Source: Saprospiraceae bacterium
Lineage (GTDB): Bacteria > Bacteroidota > Bacteroidia > Chitinophagales > Saprospiraceae
Direction: 5' to 3'
Length of the DNA stretch: 64,000 bases
NCBI GenBank assembly: GCA_016714785.1
Contig: JADKCC010000045.1
Span: 1 to 64,000, forward strand
The notes under the pieces were generated by a model that did no database searches, was not told where the DNA came from, and worked only from the letters and a program-made list of their open reading frames with translations. A program made the translations under genes and the position numbers. This document shows, piece after piece, positions 26,452 through 35,161 of this stretch. Positions within the stretch are counted from its first letter, which is position 1. The number at the start of each line of letters is the position of its first letter.

Positions 26452-28050
26452 TTACCCTCCAATAATTTGAAACTCTGTTCGTCTATTTTTTGCTTTACAG
26501 GCTTCATCTCCATTGGACTCACAGCCTTGTACTGGTTTATTAGGTCCATTTCCTACAATTACAAACCTATTGGCGTCCATACCATATTGAGATTTTAAAT
26601 AGTCAGCTACTGATTTTGCTCTTTTTTCTGAAAGTGCTTTGTTTGCTGCTGCGCTACCCACATTATCGGTATTGCCTTCTACTCTTACCTTTACGTTTGC
26701 AAATGTTTTGGCGAGTTCTGCAAATTGGATATCGATAATAGTTTTTGCATTTTCATCCAATAAAAACTTACCTGAAGGAAAGTTAATACTGACTGGCTTT
26801 GATGCGATAGCTGGTGCATTTACTTCCGCTTTGGTAGCAGGTGCAAATGTTTTTGGTTTTTCAGCTTCATACATTGCGCCTTTAAGGTTGGCTTGAGCTG
26901 CTGTGATAGCACCTGGATATATTACTGATCTCCATGCAGGCGCTGTTTTTGGTGAGTCTCCAGTTTCAACAAATTTTTTAGACATTTTTTCGTAAAGATC
27001 TTGTCCTTTTTGGCCTTTATACATAGAGTTCAAACCAAAAAAATTGATATTGTCACCATGACCTGTCCAATAAACGGTGGACATCATTCCTAGACCATCT
27101 TCTTGGGTCAATCCTACTAACTCCCCTACATATTTTGCTGCTTTTGCGTGATTGGCGGTACTGGCATTTAGTTCTGCTACCCCTTTCATCCATCCTTCAT
27201 AAAACCCATGAATCATGTTTCTTTTATCTTGAATGGTTTTCTCACTTGCAAACATAATGTCGGCAATGATGTGTGACTGTTGTACTGTAGTGACCAAAAT
27301 TTTGGAACCAGGTACATCTGCTGTTGCTAATTGATCATCTGGACTCCAAACGACCGCTGCATCCACATCATTGGTTCTGAACAATTCAGCTGCTTTTAGA
27401 TTGTCAGATGTTTTGATGATGGTGACGTCTGAATATTTAAGTCCTGCCGCTTCTAGTGTATTGTTCAGCAAAGTTTGTGCAGGTGACGGCACCGCGACAG
27501 CGATTTTTTTACCTTTAAGGTCATTGGCTGTGTTAATCCCTCTTTTTACAATCACGGCATCTCCACCTCTAGACCAATCCACCTGCATAAAAGCTTGCGG
27601 CTTAAAGGCATTGATATCATCAGGAGCTGTATAAAGCGGAAATGCATCTGCAGTTTGCACCAATACATCATATTCGCCTGCCATCCATGCATTCATGGCA
27701 TTTAACAAATCATTTTCGAGTTTAAAGTCCACTTTAAATCCATATTCTTTAAAAAACCGAGACTGCTCATTAGCCAATACACCTTCATTAAAATAAAGTC
27801 CGGGTGCATATCCTCCCCAAGATACCAACTGTACTCTCAGCGTATTGGGATCTCTCGGACCTGAAGTAGATGATGTAGATGGTGCACCACTTTGATCACC
27901 TGTAGCAGCAGCTGCTCCTTGCTCTGCTTGTTTTTTGATATCCTGACCGAATTTAGTGCTATTTAGTAAATATCTACCGCCAAAAAATACTGCGGCGAGA
28001 ATCACTAATGTAATCATAAGTTTAGAAAATCCTGTAAGTCTGGTTGCCAT
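26452..28050 (-). CDS. Substrate-binding protein fused to an OmpA peptidoglycan-binding domain
   Basis: 532 aa. One N-terminal membrane helix (about 9-27, no cleavage site seen), a low-complexity Ala/Ser/Thr linker, a periplasmic binding-protein domain (about 70-370) with VKRGINTANDLKGKKIAVA and VDAAVVWSPDDQLA as in nitrate/sulfonate/taurine-type binding proteins, and a C-terminal OmpA domain (about 425-532) with VEGNTDNVGS and NKALSEKRAKSVADYL, the peptidoglycan-binding motif. It would be anchored in the inner membrane and hold peptidoglycan. Similar fusions are known in Bacteroidota. Follows the coiled-coil protein gene after 24 bases. Confidence 0.85.
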   Translation of the reverse strand: MATRLTGFSKLMITLVILAAVFFGGRYLLNSTKFGQDIKKQAEQGAAAATGDQSGAPSTSSTSGPRDPNTLRVQLVSWGGYAPGLYFNEGVLANEQSRFFKEYGFKVDFKLENDLLNAMNAWMAGEYDVLVQTADAFPLYTAPDDINAFKPQAFMQVDWSRGGDAVIVKRGINTANDLKGKKIAVAVPSPAQTLLNNTLEAAGLKYSDVTIIKTSDNLKAAELFRTNDVDAAVVWSPDDQLATADVPGSKILVTTVQQSHIIADIMFASEKTIQDKRNMIHGFYEGWMKGVAELNASTANHAKAAKYVGELVGLTQEDGLGMMSTVYWTGHGDNINFFGLNSMYKGQKGQDLYEKMSKKFVETGDSPKTAPAWRSVIYPGAITAAQANLKGAMYEAEKPKTFAPATKAEVNAPAIASKPVSINFPSGKFLLDENAKTIIDIQFAELAKTFANVKVRVEGNTDNVGSAAANKALSEKRAKSVADYLKSQYGMDANRFVIVGNGPNKPVQGCESNGDEACKAKNRRTEFQIIGG

Positions 28051-28074
28051 TTTGAAATTTGTTTTTAAAATTAA

Positions 28075-29091
28075 TTATTCAAATAGATTATCGTATTGAT
28101 TGGTACGGCCCACTTTTTCGGGTTGTTTGATCGGAGCATTTAGATCCAAAACTTCTGTATCGTCATTAGATTTTAGGATTAATGACTCTTTTTCACCACC
28201 CAACAAAAGAGAAACACTTTCATTTTCCCATTTTTCCAACATTTTAAGGCCTTCCTCTTCAAAAACGCCATTCTGTAAGTCAATAGACTGCATAAAACTT
28301 TGGGAAACTTCCATAAAACGTTCCATCTCTCCCACTTTTTGGCTCACATCATCTGCAATGGATTCCAAAGCTGCGTCAAACATGGCTTTTTTGTCTGGAT
28401 CGCCTTTGATTACAGACATGGCTGATTTCATCGCTGAGTTACTCGCCAATATCGCTTTTCGTTCTTGCTCTTTGACCATCACTTGGTCTTGAACATCTTC
28501 TACCAATATTTCTGAGTTTTCATACATTTTTGCTAGCACTCGATAGAGTACTTCCATCTTTTTATATAGGTCTTCTAGCTTTACATTTGAATCTTGTAAT
28601 CTTCCCGCTTTACGGCTTTTGAGCAAAACATGCGCCTGTTTATTGGCTTGGGCTGCTTCGGATGCCATACTGAGATTGGTATCAATTTCCTTCTTATTAT
28701 TGATGATGATCTCTTTTAATTTATGCATTTGCCCACGAAGTTGCGCTATCTGCCTATTCATCTTGGTAAGATTGGACTTCAAGTCATCTACATAAGATTT
28801 TAAGATGCCTATAGGATCTATTTGCACAAACAAGCCTGTAAGCCAACGCATTGCACTTTTGTACATATAACTTATTAATGTCCTGGTTTTGCTGTCCAAA
28901 GCCATAAATACGATTGTACCCAATATCATCAATGAAATGAAGGCACCCATAGTAGTACTGACAAAAGCTACCAATGCAGCAATACTGGATAAGGTGATGT
29001 AACCAACACCAAATATAAGTGCTGCTAAAACCAAGGCGCCTGTGACACCTTCAGGTCTTGACCAAAATGATTTTGCTTTTTGTTCTGTCAT
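28075..29091 (-). CDS. Membrane-anchored coiled-coil protein
   Basis: 338 aa. Two membrane helices at about 18-38 and 45-65, then a long coiled coil (about 95-270) with an acidic C-terminus. The coiled-coil part has some resemblance to PspA/IM30 proteins in layout, but the membrane helices are unlike PspA. Function unknown; context suggests it helps assemble or anchor the importer encoded next to it. ATG at 29091. Confidence 0.6.
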   Translation of the reverse strand: MTEQKAKSFWSRPEGVTGALVLAALIFGVGYITLSSIAALVAFVSTTMGAFISLMILGTIVFMALDSKTRTLISYMYKSAMRWLTGLFVQIDPIGILKSYVDDLKSNLTKMNRQIAQLRGQMHKLKEIIINNKKEIDTNLSMASEAAQANKQAHVLLKSRKAGRLQDSNVKLEDLYKKMEVLYRVLAKMYENSEILVEDVQDQVMVKEQERKAILASNSAMKSAMSVIKGDPDKKAMFDAALESIADDVSQKVGEMERFMEVSQSFMQSIDLQNGVFEEEGLKMLEKWENESVSLLLGGEKESLILKSNDDTEVLDLNAPIKQPEKVGRTNQYDNLFE

Positions 29092-29178
29092 TTAAATTGA
29101 TAATTAACTGCCAAATATAAGGTTTTCAATGAAATGTATATAAATTTTTACAAATATATTTTTAATTACAATAGAAAA

Positions 29179-29565
29179 TTAAAGGTTTTTATTAATTTTT
29201 TGGATATCTTCGGCTATTTGACCATAAACTAAATTATACGATGCGACAAACTGTTGATTGGTGGTATCAATTTTAACAACGGCATCATTTATTTCATTTC
29301 TCACAGCTTCTAGTTGCGATTTTGCCCCTTCAATCTCTTTTGTAAGACTCTCTATCATTTTTTGTTTGTCCACTATTGCTTTTTCTACACTAGCTAATTG
29401 GTCCGCTCTACCTTGGATTTGTTTTGCTTTTTGATTAGCCAATGCATCTTTAAATTTCTTATCTTCCGTAGCCAGGATATTGATATAATGGTTAGCACTT
29501 TGCAATAATTTATCCTTAGTCAATCCCATTGTTTTTGACATTTCGTAAGCTGACTTATATCTCAT
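29179..29565 (-). pseudogene. Helical protein, 3' part of a frameshifted gene
   Basis: 128 aa, almost wholly helical (coiled coil about 45-100). The frame is open further upstream and reads LKSIEAVIPDEG just before the nominal ATG, which continues the sense of the upstream frame (LEGFDYLEFK). The two therefore look like one protein of about 225-230 aa split by a frame change near 29605-29612. No named family; likely partner of the coiled-coil membrane protein. Confidence 0.65.
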
Positions 29566-29588
29566 GCCTTCATCAGGAATGACTGCTT

Positions 29589-29852
29589 CTATCGACTTAA
29601 GAGAATTTTAAATTCAAGATAATCAAAACCTTCCAAATTGTTAGACTCAATGGCTTTGAGCAATAAATCTGTAAACTTTGCATCAGGGCGAGTATCTGTA
29701 GGTGTTGCAGGCCTAGCTACTGTTGGTGAAGGCACATTTGTATTTTTTGCAACAGGAGATGATTCAGTCACACTCTGTTGATCAATAGTCTCATTTACTT
29801 TTGCTCCACCTTGTTCTTCGATAACAAAAATAGATTTTATTTTTTTAAACAT
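29589..29852 (-). pseudogene. Helical protein, 5' part of a frameshifted gene
   Basis: Starts at the ATG at 29852 (FKKIKSIFVIEEQ), with another in-frame ATG 18 bases upstream at 29870. After a Pro/Thr/Ala-rich linker (about residues 25-60) comes KFTDLLLKAIESNNLEGFDYLEFK, then the frame ends in ILLSR. The natural continuation is in the next frame (see 29179-29565). Either a real mutation or a consensus error. Confidence 0.65.
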
Positions 29853-29968
29853 GTCTGAATTTTGCAACATAAGGTAAATTATTTTGAAGTGATATTAGTT
29901 CCTTTAAAAAGGAAAATTTCGATTAGAACACTATTATTAATGATAAATGTATATCCAAAGCAGACCAA

Positions 29969-31042
29969 TTAAATGGCAGGTTCTTGTTGGCTCAAACAAT
30001 GAAAACTACCTAATCCCCAAATGATATCTACAGAGTCGATCCCTACTATCTCTCGACTCGGGAAACAATCTTGCAATATTTCAAGCGCTAATTCATCATT
30101 TTCATCCCTGAATGTGGGTACGATGACACTTTCGTTAGAAATATAAAAATTAGCATAAGAAGCCGGTAACCGCTGATCTTCATAAATGACTGGTTTTGGC
30201 ATAGGCAGCTCCACTATATTTAATGGTTGATCATTGGACAATCTCATTTTTTTGAGTATTTTTAGATTGTCTTTAAGAATGTCATAATTGTCGTCCATTC
30301 TATCATTCTCTATGACGGTCACCACCGTGTCTTCATTGACAAATCTAGTGATATCATCTATATGCCCATCTGTATCATCGCCTACTATGCCTTCATCTAA
30401 CCAAAGAATTTGTTCGGCTCCGTAATTTTCAATCAAAAATTGTTCTATTTCGTATTGAGAAAGGTGCGGATTTCTGTTTTCATTGAGCAAACATGCAGTT
30501 GTAGTCATGATGGTACCTTTACCATTGAATTCCACACTACCACCTTCCATAATAATGCCAGGGTTGAAAACTTGAAGCCCTAATTTTTCTCCAATCAAAG
30601 TGGGTATCACGTCATCCAAATCATAAGGCGGATATTTATCTCCCCAAGCATTGTATCCCCAATCTATGATGGCTTTCGTTTTTGCGTCTTCATTGATCAA
30701 AAATGCTGGTCCATGATCTCTACACCATGCATCATTGGTAGGATGATAATAAAAAGTAATATTTTCTAGTACTTTGTCTAAATTAGGATGATGTGTGGCA
30801 AATGCTGATTGTACAATCTTGTCTAAGGCATCGTGATGCATCTTGCCATCTGTCACATTGATACATACTTTCTGATGACTCGCTACTCTTAGGATAAATT
30901 CGCAATAAGGATCGTATATCAAATGCAATTTGCCTGGCCAAGAAGCTTCTTTGTGTGGCCATGACAACCACAAAGCAGATTGTTTTTCAAACTCAGCAGG
31001 AAACCTAAAGCCCAACTCTCTAGGCGTAAAATCAAGCTTCAT
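29969..31042 (-). CDS. aguA: Agmatine deiminase
   Basis: 357 aa, PPAD-fold guanidino-modifying enzyme. Catalytic landmarks: WCRDHGPAF (Asp), EGGSVEFNG, DTDGHIDDITRF (Asp/His) and the nucleophile Cys in GLGSFHCLSQQEPA near the C-terminus. It converts agmatine to N-carbamoylputrescine. Overlaps the upstream amidase gene by 11 bases. Together they give putrescine from agmatine; the arginine decarboxylase that supplies agmatine is not in the window. Confidence 0.93.
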   Translation of the reverse strand: MKLDFTPRELGFRFPAEFEKQSALWLSWPHKEASWPGKLHLIYDPYCEFILRVASHQKVCINVTDGKMHHDALDKIVQSAFATHHPNLDKVLENITFYYHPTNDAWCRDHGPAFLINEDAKTKAIIDWGYNAWGDKYPPYDLDDVIPTLIGEKLGLQVFNPGIIMEGGSVEFNGKGTIMTTTACLLNENRNPHLSQYEIEQFLIENYGAEQILWLDEGIVGDDTDGHIDDITRFVNEDTVVTVIENDRMDDNYDILKDNLKILKKMRLSNDQPLNIVELPMPKPVIYEDQRLPASYANFYISNESVIVPTFRDENDELALEILQDCFPSREIVGIDSVDIIWGLGSFHCLSQQEPAI

Positions 31043-31907
31043 CTATATATCTTTTTGTAATGGGAAGATAACTATCTATGCGTCTGTCTCTTAAGAATGG
31101 CCAATGAATCCTAAATTCATTAGCTTGATTGAGATCTATATCGACAACTTTGGTTTCTTCGTGGTCATGTGATGCCAAATATAGCAATTTTCCTTGTCCA
31201 TTGGCCACAAAGCTGCCACCCCAAAACTTCATAGCGCCCTCTTGCTCAAATCCTACCCTATTGACACTTACTACAGGTACTCCATTTGCTACTGCATGCG
31301 ATCTTTGGATGGTTTGCCAAGCATTGTATTGGTCTTGATTGGTCTCTTCGTCTTGAGAAGTCGCCCAGCCAATAGCTGTTGGGTAAAACATAATTTCAGC
31401 GCCCATCAGAGCAGTAATACGGCTCGCTTCAGGATACCATTGATCCCAACATATCAAAACCCCGATTTTAGCATATTTCGTTTGGAACACTTTATATCCT
31501 AAATCTCCTGGCGTAAAATAAAATTTCTCATAAAATGCAGGATCATCAGGAATGTGCATTTTGCGATATTTCCCGAGATAACTGCCATCTGCATCTAAAA
31601 TAGCAGTTGTATTATGGTACAAACCTGCAGCACGTTTTTCAAATAAAGAAGCAATTATGACCACATTTAGTTCTTTCGCCACTTTAGAAAGTACATCTGT
31701 AGATGGACCTGGAATGGTCTCAGCCAATTCAAAATTGTCGTAGTCTTCTACATCACAAAAATATAATGAAGTAAACAATTCCTGCAAACAGACAATCTTA
31801 GCGCCATCATGGGCCGCTTTTCTAATGCCATCTATAGCTTTATGCAGATTTGCTTTAGTATCTTTGACACAACTCATTTGCACTAAGCCTACTTTTACAT
31901 TTGCCAT
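31032..31907 (-). CDS. aguB: N-carbamoylputrescine amidase (nitrilase family)
   Basis: 291 aa. Glu-Lys-Cys triad visible: CLQELFTSLYF, GKYRKMHIPDD, GVLICWDQWYPEASRI. The ALMGAEIMFYPTAIGW and RSHAVANGVPVVSVNRVG regions match AguB-type enzymes. Releases ammonia and CO2 from N-carbamoylputrescine to give putrescine. First gene of the aguB-aguA pair; CAAAAATA at 31930-31937 (TATTTTTG on the minus strand) may be its -7 element. Confidence 0.93.
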   Translation of the reverse strand: MANVKVGLVQMSCVKDTKANLHKAIDGIRKAAHDGAKIVCLQELFTSLYFCDVEDYDNFELAETIPGPSTDVLSKVAKELNVVIIASLFEKRAAGLYHNTTAILDADGSYLGKYRKMHIPDDPAFYEKFYFTPGDLGYKVFQTKYAKIGVLICWDQWYPEASRITALMGAEIMFYPTAIGWATSQDEETNQDQYNAWQTIQRSHAVANGVPVVSVNRVGFEQEGAMKFWGGSFVANGQGKLLYLASHDHEETKVVDIDLNQANEFRIHWPFLRDRRIDSYLPITKRYIDEA

Positions 31908-31961
31908 TTATCTATTTTTGATTACGCTGCAAAAATAGATAAAATTATATATTTATAAGGC

Positions 31962-32113
31962 TAAGAGTATGTTTAAATTTTTATTGCCTTATAATCAATA
32001 TCTTATGAACCTAACTTGAAAATAACTTCATCGATTAGTGCACTAAATTCTTTAATCGTCAGAACCATAACCTATTGGTTAGCAACTAAGATTTTTATTT
32101 AAACATACTCTTA
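31962..32113. mobile_element. MITE-like element, 152 bp, with 17-bp perfect terminal inverted repeats
   Basis: TAAGAGTATGTTTAAAT at 31962-31978 is matched exactly in reverse by 32097-32113. If the outer TA on each side is the target duplication, the element is AGAGTATG...CATACTCT flanked by TA. The interior has no coding capacity. A single copy of the right end with one mismatch is found at 49463-49479. No transposase with such ends is in the window, so mobility by a partner element elsewhere is inferred. Confidence 0.6.
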
Positions 32114-32162
32114 TTTCATAATGCTGATCAACTAATCTTCAAAAATTATAAAGATATCTGAA

Positions 32163-32918
32163 TTAGCGACCTTCTTCATCTAACCAAGTTGTACCTGATT
32201 TAATAAATTTAAGTATAAAATAAAGTACACCCGTTGCCACCATAACATACAAACTCCAAGTTTTTTGAGTCATGTAATCACCTGTGCTCAACCATTGCGT
32301 CCAGCAGTTAAAAATAAACACAAGTAGGAAAATGGCAAAAAGTCCATTTTTCTCTTTTTTAAGTACTTTTTTCCAACTAAAGCTTAGATCTGGGTTATCC
32401 CATTTGGTAAAAGCAGGGATAAATGCAGGCGTTTTTGCGGCCCATGTACTATAAATATTTCCAAATTTATTGGTAAGAAACTGCTCCTCTGCATACATGA
32501 TGCGTTCATAATATACCCAATAGCCCATAGTGAATGCTATCAAAAACCAAAGTTCTCCTGTCAAAATGGCTATACCTAACCACATGAAATAGTTGCCCAA
32601 ATACAAAGGGTGCCTTACTATGCTATAAATTCCAGTGGTATTGACTCGATCAGCTACTTGTCCTTGGGCAGTATTTCTTCCAGAAGTATTTTTGGGTGTA
32701 TAACCGACTGTAAAAATTCTTATAAGCAATCCCAACAAACATGATGCTATAGCGAGTATCTCCAATAGTGTCAAATCTGAAGTGCTGAATAATTGCGGAC
32801 TCCTTTGTATCATATAACTGATGACCCAAAATGCAATCGGAAGCAAGACCAAAGGAAGGTGACTCCTATACTTAAATAAAAAATTGCCTTGTACTTCGAA
32901 TTCCTGCTGAAGTGCCAT
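32163..32918 (-). CDS. Isoprenylcysteine methyltransferase-like membrane methyltransferase
   Basis: 251 aa with about six membrane segments. The SAM-binding signature YSIVRHPLYLGNYFMWLG (about 110-127) followed by EEQFLTNKFG (about 155) defines the ICMT/PEMT-like fold. In Bacteroidota members of this group have been annotated as lipid A 1-phosphate O-methyltransferases; that assignment is by family only. Promoter-like TACTTTTG at 32947-32954 on the minus strand. Confidence 0.75.
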   Translation of the reverse strand: MALQQEFEVQGNFLFKYRSHLPLVLLPIAFWVISYMIQRSPQLFSTSDLTLLEILAIASCLLGLLIRIFTVGYTPKNTSGRNTAQGQVADRVNTTGIYSIVRHPLYLGNYFMWLGIAILTGELWFLIAFTMGYWVYYERIMYAEEQFLTNKFGNIYSTWAAKTPAFIPAFTKWDNPDLSFSWKKVLKKEKNGLFAIFLLVFIFNCWTQWLSTGDYMTQKTWSLYVMVATGVLYFILKFIKSGTTWLDEEGR

Positions 32919-32975
32919 GATACTTAATTGATTTGTGTAAAAGACGCAAAAGTATCACATCTATCTTTATTTACA

Positions 32976-33746
32976 CTAAAAATTAACACCTATTTTAAAG
33001 TAAATTCTATTGAAATCTTGGTATATTGTATTGTTTTGCCATGAAAAATTATAATCTTTTTTTGTTTTTTGCGAAAGATAGCCCATACTAACATCCCAAG
33101 ATTTGACGTAACTAGAACTAAAAAGCAATCCCATACCAAAAGAATAAGTATTACCTCCAGTGGATTTAGGATCACCTTGGTCTGATTCATTATCAAGATT
33201 TAATCCCAAACCATATCCAAGATCTCCAAATATGTAAGGTGAGACTACTTTGTCCATAAGTTTCAATTGGTATCCACCTGTCCAATTCAAAGTACTGATG
33301 TTGGAAAAACCTTTAAAATTGACCAAAGCAAGATTTGATCGTAAATAGTGTAGATTGGAACTCTTAAAAAGTTTGACTTTTATGCCTGCATCCAATATCA
33401 GTGTTGAAAATAATTTGTCACTTTGGCCACCAGAACCTAATCCTACTTGTAAGCATCCGTTCCAGACTTGTGCCAATGAAGTAGATTTATCTGGTTTTGG
33501 AAGTAAAATTTTATCTGCTTGTTTCACCATTTTGATGATCTCATGGGGATAAAATATCGAGTCACCTTTCTTGGTATTCAATGTGATTCCATATTGATCT
33601 GCAAAAAGTATTTCACATTTAAAAGCATACCCATTGTTAAGAATAATAACATCTTTGAACAACGTATCGCTTTGCCCATAGACCATCTTACTGTCTAAAA
33701 ACCAAGCTAATATACAAACTAATAAAATTGAAATTATTCGCATCAT
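32976..33746 (-). CDS. Exported protein with an outer-membrane beta-barrel
   Basis: 256 aa, signal peptide ending MVYGQ. Residues about 30-85 form a small soluble domain (DVIILNNGYAFKCEILF...YPHEIIKMVK), like the short domain that often precedes barrels in Bacteroidota; the rest alternates as beta strands and ends with FKIGVNF, a terminal Phe. ATG at 33746 or 33743 overlaps the stop of the lipoprotein gene upstream (ATGA), showing coupling. Function unknown. Confidence 0.7.
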   Translation of the reverse strand: MMRIISILLVCILAWFLDSKMVYGQSDTLFKDVIILNNGYAFKCEILFADQYGITLNTKKGDSIFYPHEIIKMVKQADKILLPKPDKSTSLAQVWNGCLQVGLGSGGQSDKLFSTLILDAGIKVKLFKSSNLHYLRSNLALVNFKGFSNISTLNWTGGYQLKLMDKVVSPYIFGDLGYGLGLNLDNESDQGDPKSTGGNTYSFGMGLLFSSSYVKSWDVSMGYLSQKTKKDYNFSWQNNTIYQDFNRIYFKIGVNF

Positions 33747-35005
33747 TTTCCTATCTTGCTGAGTAATACTAAATTATTTGGGTCTTTGTGGTCATACTGC
33801 CTTAATCCATCTTCACCAATAATGAGCAATGAATGTCCAGTCAATGAAATGGCATCCCAAGCATGAAATCCTTGGTAATGTCCTACTTGATTGGCACTTA
33901 TTTTTGCTTTATCCTTGATATCGAATACTTTAAGCCCATGCTTCCCTTCACAAAGATATAAATAATCGCCTTCCACAGCCAAACCATGAGGGTGAGACAT
34001 TTTGTGTGAATACATATATTTCGGCTTTAAAATATCTTTCACATCTATTACATCGAGTTGATTGACGAAACCTTGACATTCGGTTCCATCTCTCAAGGTA
34101 ACATAAGCTATATCATCTTGCACAACCACCGGATCACAAGCCCGTGCATGTTCAAAAGTGGATGCAAGTTTTGGTATGGATGGATTCTCTAAAGATAAAA
34201 TATGCATACCAGCAGCTGCTCCAATAAATAAATATTCTTTATATGGAAAAATTGTCTCAATACCCCAAGGCAGAGATGTATGTGTAGGGTCTGAAACCGA
34301 CCCATTATTATGAATTTGGAGCGCAAAAATTTCGCTTTGTCCTATTGTATATATGTAACCTTTATTGATTGTGATTCTAGCCATTGAACCACCTTTTCCA
34401 ACTTGGGATGGTAAAACAATACTACCAGAAGTAGAACTTAATGAATTACTTTTGTCATAAAACAAACCCAAAGCATCTTCATAGTATGGTTTCCCGAAAT
34501 TAACATTAGAGCAGTCAAGTGTTTGTTGGACTTTGGTCTCTTTATAATGCGATAAAATATATCCATTTGCGTATTGATGGTAATAGCTTTTAAATATATC
34601 AGGCTTCCTATTGATTTGGGTGATAGCGCGTACATTCTTTAGGTCTAAAATAACTAAATCGGTGTATGCATCAGCATAAAGATAGTCATTCATTACTGCA
34701 ATATCCACATTGCCTTTGATGGCAATAAATTGTTCATTGATAGGATTAGCAGGGTCTTCATTATTTATCACATGAAATCCTTCACGTGGCTCATTGATAA
34801 AAATATAGTCTTTATAAAAATAGATTTTACCAGGATTTTGAACTTTCCTTGGAGCTTGACTTTCAGCAGGCTGACTCAAACTATCAGGCAATACATACAC
34901 AGGCTCTATAAGACTATAAGTCATTTCATTGGTACACTTGTCTTTTGTACATGAAGCTATAAATACCATCCATAATAAAGTTAACAAAAAAAGTCCTTTT
35001 TTCAT
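33743..35005 (-). CDS. LVIVD-repeat (beta-propeller) lipoprotein
   Basis: 420 aa. Lipobox FIASC with Cys at residue 19, so a lipoprotein. The body has repeated HVINNEDPANP-, LVILDLKN-, MHILSLENPSIP-, LDVIDVKDI-, LKVFDIKD-type units, each a blade of an LVIVD propeller. Probably a cell-surface or periplasmic binding protein of unknown ligand. Coupled to the barrel gene downstream by an ATGA overlap, which suggests that lipoprotein and barrel work as a pair. Confidence 0.8.
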   Translation of the reverse strand: MKKGLFLLTLLWMVFIASCTKDKCTNEMTYSLIEPVYVLPDSLSQPAESQAPRKVQNPGKIYFYKDYIFINEPREGFHVINNEDPANPINEQFIAIKGNVDIAVMNDYLYADAYTDLVILDLKNVRAITQINRKPDIFKSYYHQYANGYILSHYKETKVQQTLDCSNVNFGKPYYEDALGLFYDKSNSLSSTSGSIVLPSQVGKGGSMARITINKGYIYTIGQSEIFALQIHNNGSVSDPTHTSLPWGIETIFPYKEYLFIGAAAGMHILSLENPSIPKLASTFEHARACDPVVVQDDIAYVTLRDGTECQGFVNQLDVIDVKDILKPKYMYSHKMSHPHGLAVEGDYLYLCEGKHGLKVFDIKDKAKISANQVGHYQGFHAWDAISLTGHSLLIIGEDGLRQYDHKDPNNLVLLSKIGK

Positions 35006-35161
35006 TTTTTAATTTTTAGGTGTTAAGATAATCAATGAATTCAACAATCGTAAAGACTACATTTATTTATCTATAGGTTGGCAAAAATGTATTTTTTTTT
35101 TTTAATATTCTATAAAAAATATACCGCTCAAATTTTTACAAACTCACCTATCTTTCTTCCA
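35006..35161. other. Short spacer with a 12-T run
   Basis: Twelve T at 35092-35103. No hairpin precedes it on the relevant strand, so it is not called a terminator. Confidence 0.4.

Noticed and set aside
35092..35103. 12-T run as a terminator for the lipoprotein or LTA-synthase genes
   Set aside because: No stable hairpin lies before it on the strand that would be transcribed.
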